A stretch of 64,000 nucleotides of DNA from Nectonema munidae (Eukaryota > Nematomorpha > Nectonematoida > Nectonematidae): assembly GCA_030549495.1 (NCBI GenBank), contig JAUIRK010000985.1, forward strand, positions 186,001 through 250,000, in the 5' to 3' direction. The translations under genes were made by a program, and so were the position numbers. The notes beneath the pieces were generated by a model. It was not told the DNA's origin, did no database searches, and worked only from the letters and a program-made list of their open reading frames with translations. Shown in pieces: positions 47,101-50,035 of this stretch. Positions within the stretch are counted from its first letter, which is position 1. Each line of letters starts with the position of its first letter.

Positions 47101-50035
47101 AGAGAGAAAAATCGTTGAGGAACCACGATCTTGACAAAGATTGTATATCTTCAATTCAAATCGTGTAACATACTTAATATAAAAAAAGTAAAATTTATAT
47201 GAGATTGTTGAGATTTGAAAGCCTAATAAGAACTAAAAAAAATTAAATTATAGCAACCATACCCTTACTGATAAAATAGATTGTTCATGCAGACATGAAA
47301 AATCAAGTGTTCTTTATAATAAAGATGAATAACTAGAATGCTTAAATTATTTCAGAACTATGTGTATACATATTGACAATTCAAAGAAGGCCTAAACTTA
47401 AAGGATTTAGATATTGGTTTCAAATCACTTTTTTTATACACTCACTTATCAATAATAATGTTTTACTAAAAATGTTAGAAACATCCGTGGAATTGTTTGA
47501 AAAACTATATCTATGGTGTCTTTATAGCTTGGTTCGAAAGAAAACAATTCGAAAAGAATACCGATCTACCTGATTTACTTACTTTTTAGTGCAAGTGCTT
47601 CAAACTCAAAAAAGACTTTTTTGAAGAAGAAAAATTCAAAAATACGATAACTAGAGAAAAAGTGCTACATAAATTTTAATACCGAATTAAACTCTACCTC
47701 ATTTTTATTATTTGAAAAATAACGTAGTTTTGATACTCATTTTCGAAGTCGAAAATTCAAGGATTTTCAATAGTTACATTTATTTTTATATTGATTTCTC
47801 TGAGCACGGGTAAAACTGGTTGCCTTTAAACCCCTCTAGAGTAGGAACTATAATAAAAGTAAAGCAGGCTCAAAGATATAATCTAAGAAACATTAATGGA
47901 AATATAGATAGATCATGTAGCAGGTAATAAATATACTACAATATTATGATAAATGTCGAGTACTACTGGTTTGAGAAGTAACCATACCATCCATAAAATA
48001 TCCGTTTTATCCTATACAAAAATATTAATAAACTTGTTTAATATGACACAAAGCAGTGTTTTTCCTAACTGACCTTCCTACAATGGTGACCAATTTTGAC
48101 TCCATCATATCATTTTTGCGACTCCATCAAAAAACAACAGAAAATACTTAATCCTATCTATCATTTCATGAAAGAGCAAACTCAATTTTAATTTTTTTTC
48201 TCCGATTTTCCTTGATTTAGGTTAATACCTACTCATATAATCTCTTAGTTTAATTAGATGATTATTTAAACTAATAAAAAATCTATTTATTTTTGTTTTC
48301 AGCCCTCCTTTTTAAGTCTAGTCAGTGACTTGTTCCTTGAGATAGGTAGTTTTTAGCTTTGTATTTTGGAAGGCGATTTATATGGGTTTAAATTTTACTT
48401 ACACAATAGAAAGGAAAACAAGTTATGCATTTGTAAAATATCCGACATGTTTACCCAACGTTTTGAGATGTGAAAAATGGCTTGCACAATAAACTCTTCT
48501 ATTTTTAATGTCTAGGATACCAGATGTGGATGTGAAACAAGGCAAATGATATGCATTTGAACAACTATCAAGGCAACAGAACAAGGATGCACCATAATTA
48601 TTGCAAGCATAACATTTCTATACAAAAACGAATAAAATTGTGATTTAATGTCAAAAAAATAAATGTTTATTTACTTTATTAATGGCATCAACAACAACTA
48701 AGTCTACGCCTTCAATAGGAGGAGGATTAGTGGAAACAGGCAGAGGACCTGAAGGAGTTAATTGTAACGAAGTGATGAAATTTTTGGAGTTGTATTGATC
48801 GAGTACTTTGGACTTATTTGACCAAAATGCACATCTTTCATGAACCCATGTGTGTCCTGAAGCTTCGAAAAGTATTGAAACATCGGTGTCAGGATGATAT
48901 CCTGTGCAACTAAGTTCATCTGTGCCGACTAAATTACTGCTGTTGTATTGTACCGATCGACGTTTTTTTGATTTATTTGTATCTCTAAAATATGAAAAAA
49001 GTTAAAATAAATATTAAATTTTTTTAATAAAGAATGTATTATGAAATGATAAGTGAAGAGTATAGATAGACAAATTTTAAAAATAAGATAAATTTTAATT
49101 CATTCTATAATTAAAAACCATTTATGATACTTTAAAGTTTAAGCGCATGTTAGACTAAAACGAGTAATTCATTTAATATTTAAATTATAAATCGTTTTAA
49201 TGAAATACCGTGGACCACGATTTCTTCTAATTGTAATTGCTTTTGACTTTTCTGAATTTGAAGTAGTAGATGCATTCTGAGATGTTTGAACCATTGGATA
49301 TAATGAAGGTTGAATACAACATTTTTGTTCAATAGATTGACTATTTGAACAAAGGATTTCATTTTTAAATGAATCAAAAATATTTGAAGGTGAAAATTTA
49401 AATAATGGCCCTAATCCAAGTGTACATCGCGATGGCAAAGAACAAAGAGCGCAAAAGTTAGATACGCTAAAAATTTAATATTTTTAGAAAAAAAAATATA
49501 TATAAAAAGAAACAAACTTTGTAGTATTAGAACAATTATGATTCTCTAATATTTCATTTGTTTGAGATAAGCTTGATTGTGATGTTACTGATTCATTTTC
49601 ACTATTAGCTGCTGCTTCATTTAAAAGGTCTTTAGAATTGAGACTAAAAATTTTTGATAAATAATATATAAAGATTCAGAAAATTTTAATTAATTACAAG
49701 GATTTAGAGTGATCAGTTGGAGAGTTAGTTGAAATATTGTCAGGAGTATCGTTGGTCTTTGCTATATCATTTGATAAAGGAGAATTTAAAAATGATAAAG
49801 CTGATTTGAGTGATTGCTCATTTATTGTAGTGTAGGCCATTTGATTTAAGCATACACCATTTTTATTAAAAAAGATATCGTTAGCATTGTTAAAGTAGGT
49901 CTGAGAATTATCTTCGTTTATAATGTAGGATTTTGATAACGTTGACAAGTTTATATTCTCATAAACATGATCAAAATTATTAAAAGTTTTGTTTAAAACA
50001 TCTTCATTTGTAAAACCATAATCTTTAGTAGACAT
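1822..50035 (-). CDS. KMT2C/KMT2D: KMT2C/KMT2D-type histone H3K4 methyltransferase, N-terminal half (18 exons, 3'-incomplete in window)
   Basis: Exons in transcript order: 50035-49698, 49643-49518, 49466-49209, 48984-48675, 48617-48455, 18427-18091, 15295-15181, 14270-14080, 13158-12303, 10982-10801, 10743-10579, 8778-8666, 8610-8554, 7476-7273, 6600-6472, 3403-3327, 3223-3125, 2136-1822. All junctions are GT-AG and all phases agree, giving 4035 nt or 1345 codons without a stop. Domain order is ePHD (about residues 160-395), PHD1 (404-507), PHD2 (504-551), PHD3 (551-637), PHD4 (864-915), PHD5 (912-958) and PHD6 (956-1045). The tail carries GIGGFFARHR and LAENYPSVLQDAFF, close to human GIGGFMVRQR and LEETFPAYLQEAFF. 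The family is the catalytic and scaffold subunit of nuclear COMPASS-like complexes that monomethylate H3K4 at enhancers; its PHD clusters read histone tails. The HMG, FYRN/FYRC and SET parts would lie left of base 1 or, as in Drosophila Lpt/trr, in another gene. The start ATG at 50035 sits 4 bases after an AG acceptor, so a 5' UTR exon is likely upstream. Confidence 0.9.
2382..2499 (+). mobile_element. TTAA-flanked palindrome-bearing MITE, subfamily A, decayed right end
   Basis: TTAA at 2378-2381 is followed by CCCTTTAGTGAC, palindrome GTATCATATATGATAC at 2398-2413, and a shortened body lacking the middle TTCTGC word. The right end has decayed to GATCACGAAAGGAT. Confidence 0.8.
2656..2760 (+). 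mobile_element. Decayed subfamily C MITE
   Basis: TTAA at 2652-2655 is followed by CACCCTGAGTACCAACGTGA, the core region GACACTGCTGTCTC, then CAAATGAAAAGCGCCTGC and an inverted-word remnant. The right end is eroded. Confidence 0.55.
3125..3403 (-). CDS. KMT2C/KMT2D: KMT2C/D exons 16-17: GIGGFFARHR and LAENYPSVLQ motifs
   Basis: Exon 16 (3403-3327, 77 bases) reads IGGFFARHRKSQDSSNK and follows KIGLG of exon 15, as human GIGGFMVRQRSRTGQGK follows the basic cluster. Exon 17 (3223-3125, 99 bases) reads SEQTTATETNPNTSKRKN then RKKGKLAENYPSVLQ, matching human RKNKLEETFPAYLQ. Both are too short to appear as long frames and were found by homology and phase: exon 16 begins with the last two bases of a codon and ends in phase 0, and exon 17 is phase 0 at both ends. 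The exon 16 acceptor (TTAAG) is weak for its pyrimidine tract. Confidence 0.82.
3483..3612 (+). mobile_element. TTAA-flanked palindrome-bearing MITE, subfamily A
   Basis: This is a 130-base element with inverted ends CCCTTTCGTGACCAG / CTGATTACGAAAGGG, flanked by ATAA and TTAA. Core palindrome GTATCATATATGATAC is at 3499-3514. The body has three TCGTCTG/TTCTGC words. TTAA target sites with CCC...GGG ends are the piggyBac superfamily signature; there is no coding capacity. Confidence 0.85.
4048..4236 (+). CDS. Short unidentified basic open frame, possibly a terminal exon or gene fragment
   Basis: This plus-strand frame inside a KMT2C/D intron reads NEKVRNLVGVTDIKKAIK, then TQGHKWFRRVSRTNMVQLIK, then ETLELSFGRKKKRKK and a stop. 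Residue use looks like a real folded, nucleic-acid-binding protein end, unlike the AT-rich noise frames around it, but there is no upstream in-frame ATG. An AG at 4069-4070 after a pyrimidine tract could be an acceptor. I do not recognise the family. It may be the last exon of a nested plus-strand gene, a processed fragment or part of a mobile element. Confidence 0.3.
   Translation: MSIINLSRKNEKVRNLVGVTDIKKAIKTQGHKWFRRVSRTNMVQLIKETLELSFGRKKKRKK
4726..5406. mobile_element. Pogo/Tc1-type non-autonomous element
   Basis: It is flanked by TA on both sides (4724-4725, 5407-5408). The left end CAGTTAACCACCTCTAATC and the right end, read inward, CAGTCGACTATCACTAATAA are imperfect inverted repeats; AATCACTAATTCGG and AATCACTAATTAGG recur inside. 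The 97- and 95-codon minus frames within look non-coding. Confidence 0.65.
5868..5945 (+). repeat. Degenerate short tandem repeat
   Basis: Units like GGAATCAAACAACCC, GGAATCAAAGAACCA and GAATCAAAAAACAGG follow one another four to five times. Confidence 0.6.
5945..5985 (+). mobile_element. Remnant right end of a TTAA-type element
   Basis: CTGGTACACCAGTGCCACAC then TGGTTCCCAAAGGG-TTAT resembles a subfamily C core plus right end. Only about 40 bases remain. Confidence 0.4.
6050..6345. mobile_element. Decayed relative of the 533-1256 hAT-type element
   Basis: It shares GCGGATGTGGATATCATAAT, a TTTAGAGAGAGAGCATGTC stretch and CTGAAACTTAAATGCTCCG with 533-1256, in the same order. The ends have eroded, and it has no insertion at the site of the nested MITE. 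Confidence 0.7.
6472..6600 (-). CDS. KMT2C/KMT2D: KMT2C/D exon 15: acidic/Thr stretch followed by a basic KKKRKR motif
   Basis: The 129-base exon reads TSKATPDNTSDEECPQTP, a Thr/Glu/Ser stretch, then NPKKKRKRQIYKIGLG. It aligns with human RKRRKKKPLFKLGIGGF: a basic cluster followed by K-(L/I)-G-hydrophobic-G. The basic cluster could serve as a nuclear localisation signal. The acceptor TAG is at 6601-6603, and the donor GTATGT follows 6472. The last base G starts a Gly codon finished by exon 16. Confidence 0.82.
   Translation of the reverse strand: MLLKLHQIILLMKSVHRPQQQQPNQNLQIQRKKGSAKSTKLV
7273..8778 (-). CDS. KMT2C/KMT2D: KMT2C/D exons 12-14: end of PHD6 and the DGVFLT motif region
   Basis: Exon 12 (8778-8666) reads WFKGSCDKILCESDA and YTCKLCREVSEK and finishes PHD6 (human WMHAVCQNL, FDCSMCRP). 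Exon 13 (8610-8554) is a 57-base micro-exon, TISCVTPISPQDKGFSNPS. Exon 14 (7476-7273) reads GVDFIANILDPF and then VDGVFLTDSGFSSLKHLT, matching the human motif DGVCLTESGLTQLQSLT that follows the finger cluster. Splice phases are 1-0-1-1 across the set and fit exons 11 and 15. The intron 8611-8665 is only 55 bases. Confidence 0.87.
7801..8077. mobile_element. 277-bp hAT-type MITE
   Basis: Ends CAGCGTTTTTCAAAC / GTTTGAATAACGCTG, with a perfect 8-bp duplication ATCTAGGT (7793-7800, 8078-8085). Internal GACCCA words near both ends. It sits in a KMT2C/D intron and has no coding capacity. Confidence 0.9.
8779..10578 (-). other. KMT2C/D intron 11
   Basis: 1.8 kb of AT-rich sequence with a C-run at about 9075 and the minimal TTAA element at 10462. 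No other structure seen. The short frames here look like chance. Confidence 0.6.
10462..10535. mobile_element. Minimal TTAA-flanked element without palindrome core
   Basis: TTAA (10458-10461), CCCCCTTGCCGACCAG, a short AT-rich middle, and CATTGGTCCTCAAAGGG followed by TTTAA. At 74 bases it keeps only the ends. Confidence 0.6.
10579..10982 (-). CDS. KMT2C/KMT2D: KMT2C/D exons 10-11: end of PHD4, PHD5 and most of PHD6
   Basis: Exon 10 (10982-10801) reads YGWRCYRCLICEGCGRS, KLLLCDCCDICYHTYCL and GGWKCPK. Exon 11 (10743-10579) reads CVVCYKC, WKANYTLCGCCYS, CCPCCNQKY and DLIMNCFICSR. Human KMT2C has GWRCLECTVCEACG, RLLLCDDCDISYHTYCL, GGWKCKWCVWCRHC, WQNNYTQCAPC, SCPVCYRNYREEDLILQC. This is the best-conserved block in the window and fixes the gene's identity. 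In the mammalian proteins this PHD4-6 cluster binds the histone H4 tail. The two exons are separated by a 57-base intron (10744-10800), the shortest seen here. Confidence 0.93.
12303..13158 (-). CDS. KMT2C/KMT2D: KMT2C/D exon 9: end of PHD3, Ser-rich linker, first half of PHD4
   Basis: At 856 bases this is the largest exon found. It starts with FIHSSCDTSVDISEY and YICFLCR, the end of PHD3, as in human WVHLECDKPTDHEL and YICMYCK. Next come about 220 residues rich in Ser, Thr, Pro and Lys, including a basic run KNKRSKRRN that could be a nuclear localisation signal. It ends with CSACG, GILLSCYQCANSYHAYC and VDVK, the first half of PHD4 (human LLACSQCGQCYHPYC, VSIK). The linker is about half the length of the human one between PHD3 and PHD4. 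The donor after 12303 is GTATCA, in phase 0 with exon 10. Confidence 0.9.
14080..14270 (-). CDS. KMT2C/KMT2D: KMT2C/D exon 8: PHD3 (main part)
   Basis: The exon reads NCRTCSDCGSHTPGSG, RWHLNFSVCDSCYQQ, CCPICGKAY and MMQCMFCNR. Human PHD3 reads NCRICIECG, QWHHNCLICDNCYQQ, LCPFCGKCY and MLHCNMCKR, a near residue-for-residue match. The end of the finger (FIHSSCD and YICFLCR) is encoded at the start of exon 9. The donor after 14080 is GTATGT, and the last two bases AG join to G to make the Arg codon. The 102-codon plus-strand frame over this stretch is an antisense shadow. Confidence 0.9.
15181..15295 (-). CDS. KMT2C/KMT2D: KMT2C/D exon 7: PHD2
   Basis: This 115-base exon is too short to stand out as an open frame. 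It reads KYSDSIKFVSCSICLKAFH then IYCLKPQMSAVPKFNWTC, matching the human PHD2 pattern KMLVCDTCDKGYHTFCLQP...VPTNGWKC. The first Cys pair comes from the end of exon 6 (CQAC), and the last Cys pair is split between this exon and exon 8 (TCI-NC). The acceptor at 15296-15298 reads TAG on the minus strand and the donor is GTAAGC. The phase fits both neighbours. Compared with PHD5 the finger is clearly diverged outside the zinc ligands. Confidence 0.85.
15296..18090 (-). other. KMT2C/D intron 6
   Basis: 2.8 kb of AT-rich sequence. Only the AGTAATATTACT repeats near 16618-16750 stand out. Confidence 0.6.
16618..16750. repeat. AT-rich repeated palindrome AGTAATATTACT
   Basis: GTAATATTACTAGTTGAATAG and GTAATATTACTATTTGAAGAG occur about 100 bases apart, each built on the palindrome AGTAATATTACT. 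This may be a small decayed element. Confidence 0.45.
18091..18427 (-). CDS. KMT2C/KMT2D: KMT2C/D exon 6: PHD1 with a Ser/Thr/Pro-rich insert
   Basis: The frame gives GIIPSCGKCGEIED, a diverged acidic stretch, CPFVFCCFCGKGFHTLCL, then about 35 Ser/Thr/Pro residues, then RAGWQCYNCKHCQAC. Human PHD1 reads CAVC, FFCTTCGQHYHGMCLDI, RAGWQCPECKVCQNC, so the zinc ligands and the tryptophan just before the final Cys pair are kept. The low-complexity insert (about codons 458-492) lies between the histidine/cysteine core and RAGWQC, a short loop in the human protein. The acceptor at 18428-18429 and the donor after 18091 fit exons 5 and 7 in phase. A 131-codon plus-strand frame over the same bases is an antisense shadow. 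Confidence 0.88.
18727..18831 (-). mobile_element. tRNA-derived SINE, family 2
   Basis: On the minus strand GTCGGCAGATGGCTTAGTGG TTGGAGC carries a near-perfect tRNA box A (TGGCTTAGTGG); box B is GGTTCGATCTC. The tail reads CGTGACTATCCTTACCATC. The acceptor stem does not pair, so it is not a working tRNA gene. Confidence 0.8.
20808..20931 (-). mobile_element. TTAA-flanked palindrome-bearing MITE, subfamily A, inverted
   Basis: This is the same element in the opposite orientation. TTAA is at 20804-20807, then CCCTTTCGTGACCAG; the palindrome (one base off) is at 20900-20915 near the other end, which closes TGGTCACAAAAGGG. The body is missing a few bases. Confidence 0.85.
21116..21236 (+). mobile_element. 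TTAA-flanked palindrome-bearing MITE, subfamily C
   Basis: This is flanked by TTAA on both sides (21112-21115, 21237-21240). Ends read ACACTTTGAGGACCAG / TTGGTCTTCAAAGGG. Imperfect palindrome GGGACAGCAGTGTCCC is at 21133-21148. The body has TCGTCTGCTTTGAATATA and then an inverted GCAGACGA word. Confidence 0.85.
21926..22010 (+). repeat. CA/TA microsatellite cluster
   Basis: Runs of CA (21967-21990) are mixed with TA and ATAC repeats inside the giant KMT2C/D intron. Confidence 0.9.
23513..23843. mobile_element. hAT-type MITE (CAGCGTTTCTCAACC ends), old
   Basis: The left end CAGCGTTTCTCAACCTTTTT and right end GGATTGAGAAACGTTG form imperfect inverted repeats. Inside them are GGCGGAACCCC and GCGAAACCCTAGTGTTCCGC. 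The flanks show no clear duplication, which suggests age. Confidence 0.75.
24311..24425 (-). mobile_element. tRNA-derived SINE, family 1, decayed
   Basis: Minus-strand copy with GATAACTCAAGGTCTTGGGT, altered box B (GGTTCAATCCC) and tail CGTGAAAACACCCCACG. The tRNA-like head is partly lost. A fainter copy lies near 36808-36890. Confidence 0.7.
28264..28824. mobile_element. Probable DNA transposon remnant with GACATTTGGC-like ends
   Basis: The left end GACATTTGGTCGAGGGACAT then TTTGCCGAA, and the right end, read inward, GGACATTTGGCAGAAC then TTTGGCCGAA, share a repeated (G)ACATTTNGCCGAA theme in inverted orientation. Target duplication is unclear. Confidence 0.45.
30413..30668 (+). repeat. Tandem duplication of a 128-bp unit
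   Basis: TTGCTTCAAATTAATAGGCT starts at 30413 and again at 30541. The two units differ at only a handful of positions through GTATAGTTCGCTTTT and TATAAAATATA. The duplication looks recent. Confidence 0.9.
30784..30912 (-). mobile_element. TTAA-type MITE, subfamily D-like with its own ends and core
   Basis: Left TTAA is at 30780-30783, right TTAG. Ends CCCATTAAGTACCATAG / TTGGGACTTAATGGG pair with each other but differ from subfamily D (ATTAAGTACC versus ATTTAAGACC). The body is as in D. The core is ATTCTCAAATGGGAGCAT, an imperfect palindrome unlike the D core. Confidence 0.85.
30917..31035 (-). mobile_element. TTAA-type MITE, subfamily B variant, abutting another element
   Basis: It begins CCCGTTAACGACCAGAATAA directly after a TTAG shared with the element at 30784-30912. 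The core is GTCGACTATAGTCGAC (31014-31029), another perfect 16-bp palindrome whose central four bases differ from the usual subfamily B core. The right end is decayed (AGGCGTTAAGGAGGG), so the end point is approximate. Confidence 0.75.
31167..31295 (-). mobile_element. TTAA-flanked palindrome-bearing MITE, subfamily D
   Basis: TTAA is at 31163-31166 and 31296-31299. It is about 97% like the copy at 43014 by eye. The core TGTTCAAAAATAGGAACA (31263-31280) has one base off the palindrome. Confidence 0.87.
31850..34000 (+). promoter_or_regulatory. Less AT-rich island with possible plus-strand promoter/first exons
   Basis: The base mix shifts from about 70% AT to a more even one with CA, CT and CAT repeats. 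At 32571-32580 there is AAAATGGCGA, a YY1/Pho-like word and good start context, opening a 26-codon frame (32573-32653). Strong plus-strand donors follow at about 32706 (AAGAC-GTAAGT) and 33679 (TCGC-GTAAGT). This is typical of a first-exon region, but the island lies inside a minus-strand intron. Its target could be an antisense RNA, a nested gene or a far 5' exon of GRWD1. The call is an inference from composition and splice words only. Confidence 0.35.
32385..32408 (+). repeat. TG microsatellite
   Basis: A (TG)12-type run within the less AT-rich island at 31.85-34.0 kb. Confidence 0.9.
34150..34236 (+). mobile_element. Right part of a TTAA-type element with a CCCGGG palindrome core
   Basis: CCCGGGTCAAATTTCCCGGG (34206-34225) is a near-perfect 20-bp palindrome placed just inside an ATGGG-TTAA end (TTAA 34237-34240), where the other subfamilies hold their cores. 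The left end is not recognisable, so its start is approximate. Confidence 0.5.
34416..34520 (+). mobile_element. Left part of a TTAA-type element with a GGTTCA-A-TGAACC core
   Basis: TTAA at 34412-34415, then CCCTCTGGATACTTGGACG and the perfect palindrome GGTTCAATGAACC (34438-34450), followed by AT-rich text. The right end is not found, so the end point is a guess. Confidence 0.4.
38422..38570 (-). mobile_element. tRNA-derived SINE, family 1
   Basis: Minus-strand copy: GCGTGAGTAAGGTTGGTTAA, box B GGTTCGATCCC, tail ending GATGAAAACACCCCGCGGTA and an AGGTAAAGGTACC extension shared with the copy at 59515. Confidence 0.85.
39347..39475 (-). repeat. Dispersed repeat, inverted copy of 1-126
   Basis: AAAAAGCCAGCAGAACCGTA, GGTTTATCGCTGCTGCTGCG and AAATTCTACGC are the reverse complement of the repeat at the left edge. 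A 117-codon frame at 38763-39116 lies 230 bases to its left but is not recognisably coding. Confidence 0.75.
39690..39776 (+). mobile_element. TTAA-flanked MITE, subfamily C, shortened
   Basis: TTAA flanks both sides (39686-39689, 39777-39780). Ends read CCCTTTGAAG / CTGATCCTCAAAGGG. The core GTGACACGGGTGTAC is decayed, and the body is shortened to 87 bases. Confidence 0.75.
39821..40078. mobile_element. 258-bp Tc1/mariner-type MITE
   Basis: Inverted ends CACAGTAGATCC / GGATCTACTGTG are flanked by TA. A second inverted pair (GGTGGGATCTGGGCTCCCG versus GGCTTGGATCCCGCC) lies near the ends. No coding capacity. Confidence 0.75.
40173..40192 (+). repeat. G20 homopolymer
   Basis: An uninterrupted run of 20 G in very AT-rich surroundings. 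Shorter C runs occur at about 8486, 9075, 14606 and 42030, several of them next to decayed hAT-like ends. Confidence 0.9.
40879..41016 (+). mobile_element. TTAA-flanked palindrome-bearing MITE, subfamily B
   Basis: This is flanked by TTAA at 40875-40878 and 41017-41020. Ends read CCTGTTATCGACCACA / TCTGGTCGTTAACGGA. Perfect palindrome GTCGACATATGTCGAC is at 40895-40910. The body has TCGTCTGCGTTTATCAAATC, ATCTTCTGCTTTAT and ATATCGTCTGATTA in the subfamily A order, plus a short ATT-repeat expansion. Confidence 0.88.
41492..41611 (+). mobile_element. TTAA-flanked palindrome-bearing MITE, subfamily C
   Basis: TTAA is at 41488-41491 and 41612-41615. Ends read CCCTTTGAGGACCAG / TTGGTCTTCAAAGCG. 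Core GGGACACCCGTGTCCC is at 41508-41523. It is otherwise nearly identical to the copy at 21116. Confidence 0.87.
41702..41831 (+). mobile_element. TTAA-flanked palindrome-bearing MITE, subfamily A (best copy)
   Basis: This is the cleanest subfamily A copy: 130 bases, perfect 15-bp inverted ends CCCTTTCGTGACCAG / CTGGTCACGAAAGGG, palindrome at 41718-41733, and body words TCGTCTGCTTTTT, TCTTCTGCTTTTT and TCGTCTGATTTTT. The right flank is TTAA (41832-41835), the left ATAA. Confidence 0.9.
42236..42891. mobile_element. hAT-type element, same end family as 533-1256
   Basis: Ends TAGAGATGTATCGGATGTG / ATATCCGATACATCTCTA. Flanking 8-mers CATTGTAG (42228-42235) and CACTGTAG (42892-42899) differ at one base. 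The interior differs from the copy at 533 and includes a subfamily A fragment at about 42430-42515. Confidence 0.8.
42430..42515 (+). mobile_element. Fragment of subfamily A body inside a larger hAT-type element
   Basis: The text TTTTACCTTTGTCTGC, then the middle and right words, matches the subfamily A body without either end or the palindrome. It lies within the element at 42236-42891, so it was captured or is an old insertion that lost its ends. Confidence 0.6.
42892..42962 (+). mobile_element. Partial subfamily C MITE (right part)
   Basis: The text CCAAGAAATGAAAATC through GTCCTCAAAGGG-TTAA matches the subfamily C right part. The left end is missing where it meets the hAT-type element ending at 42891. 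Confidence 0.6.
43014..43143 (-). mobile_element. TTAA-flanked palindrome-bearing MITE, subfamily D
   Basis: TTAA is on both sides (43010-43013, 43144-43147). Ends read CCCATTTAAGACCAAG / TTGGTCGTAAATGGG. Palindrome TGTTCCAAAATAGGAACA is at 43111-43128. On the minus strand the body reads TTCGTCTGCTTTTTTCAATG, AATCGTCTGCGTTTT, AATATCGTCTGCTTTG, the same order as subfamily A. Confidence 0.88.
43739..43870 (-). mobile_element. tRNA-derived SINE, family 1
   Basis: Minus-strand copy with intact box B (GGTTCGATCCC) and tail TCGATGAAAACACCCC; the head reads GGCGTGAGTAAGGTTCGTTA. Confidence 0.85.
45036..45090 (+). repeat. 55-bp head duplication of the SINE at 45108
   Basis: TGAATGTTTTATTATTGGGG plus the first 35 bases of the SINE occur at 45036 and again at 45091. 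The host flank is therefore duplicated along with the SINE head. Confidence 0.8.
45108..45230 (+). mobile_element. tRNA-derived SINE, family 1
   Basis: GTGAGTAAGGTTGGTTAGAT then CTGGGCTTCGATAACTCAAG, and box B GGTTCGATCCC at 45159-45169, followed by a shared tail TCGATGAAAACACCCC. Other copies: 38422-38570, 43739-43870, 59515-59660, 24311-24425. Confidence 0.85.
45465..45665 (-). mobile_element. Two decayed subfamily C copies in tandem
   Basis: The first copy (about 45465-45591) is inverted: TCTGCTTTCTTTTCAATTG, an inverted CAGACAATTTC, the core GGTACACCTGTGTCACG and an end CCCTCACAGGG-TTAA. The second (45596 to about 45665) shares that TTAA and keeps only GCAAAGGATTA...TTTGGTACTCAAAGCG. Both are old. 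Confidence 0.5.
46692..46830. repeat. Long inverted repeat (hairpin, about 38-bp arms)
   Basis: The left arm TTTAAAAATGATTAATTTTT GACCACTCTGGTTATCAT (about 46693-46730) is complementary to the right arm ending 46829, with four differences; the loop is about 58 bases. Two of the four differences would still pair as G-U in a minus- or plus-strand RNA. Confidence 0.8.
48455..50035 (-). CDS. KMT2C/KMT2D: KMT2C/D exons 1-5: N-terminus and extended PHD finger
   Basis: Exon 1 (50035-49698) and exon 2 (49643-49518) encode an Asn/Ser-rich, low-complexity N-terminus with no recognisable domain. Exon 3 (49466-49209) opens the ePHD with FCALCSLPSRCTLGLG, then a long Ser/Gln-rich insert. Exon 4 (48984-48675) has the core SILFEASGHTWVHERCAFWS, which fits human SALFESTGHCYAHHCCAAWS, and ends VVVDAINK. 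Exon 5 (48617-48455) gives KCYACNNYGASLFCC and YHLPCF, fitting human CAFCKHLGATIKCC and YHYPCA, and closes with VYCASHF. The zinc ligands run in the usual order. Exon 5 ends one base into a Gly codon that exon 6 completes 30 kb away. These five exons span 1.6 kb, far denser than the rest of the gene. Confidence 0.88.

Larger units (their letters stand above)
18428..48454 (-). other. Giant KMT2C/D intron 5 (30.0 kb)
   Basis: The donor GTAAAC after 48455 and the acceptor TTTAG before 18427 join ePHD to PHD1 in phase. The intron holds most of the window's SINEs and TTAA elements, the island at 31.85-34.0 kb, the 30413 tandem duplication and the 46692 hairpin. I found no convincing coding exon in it on either strand; the longest frames (36138-36512, 38763-39116) show no domain and no homology I know. 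Confidence 0.8.
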
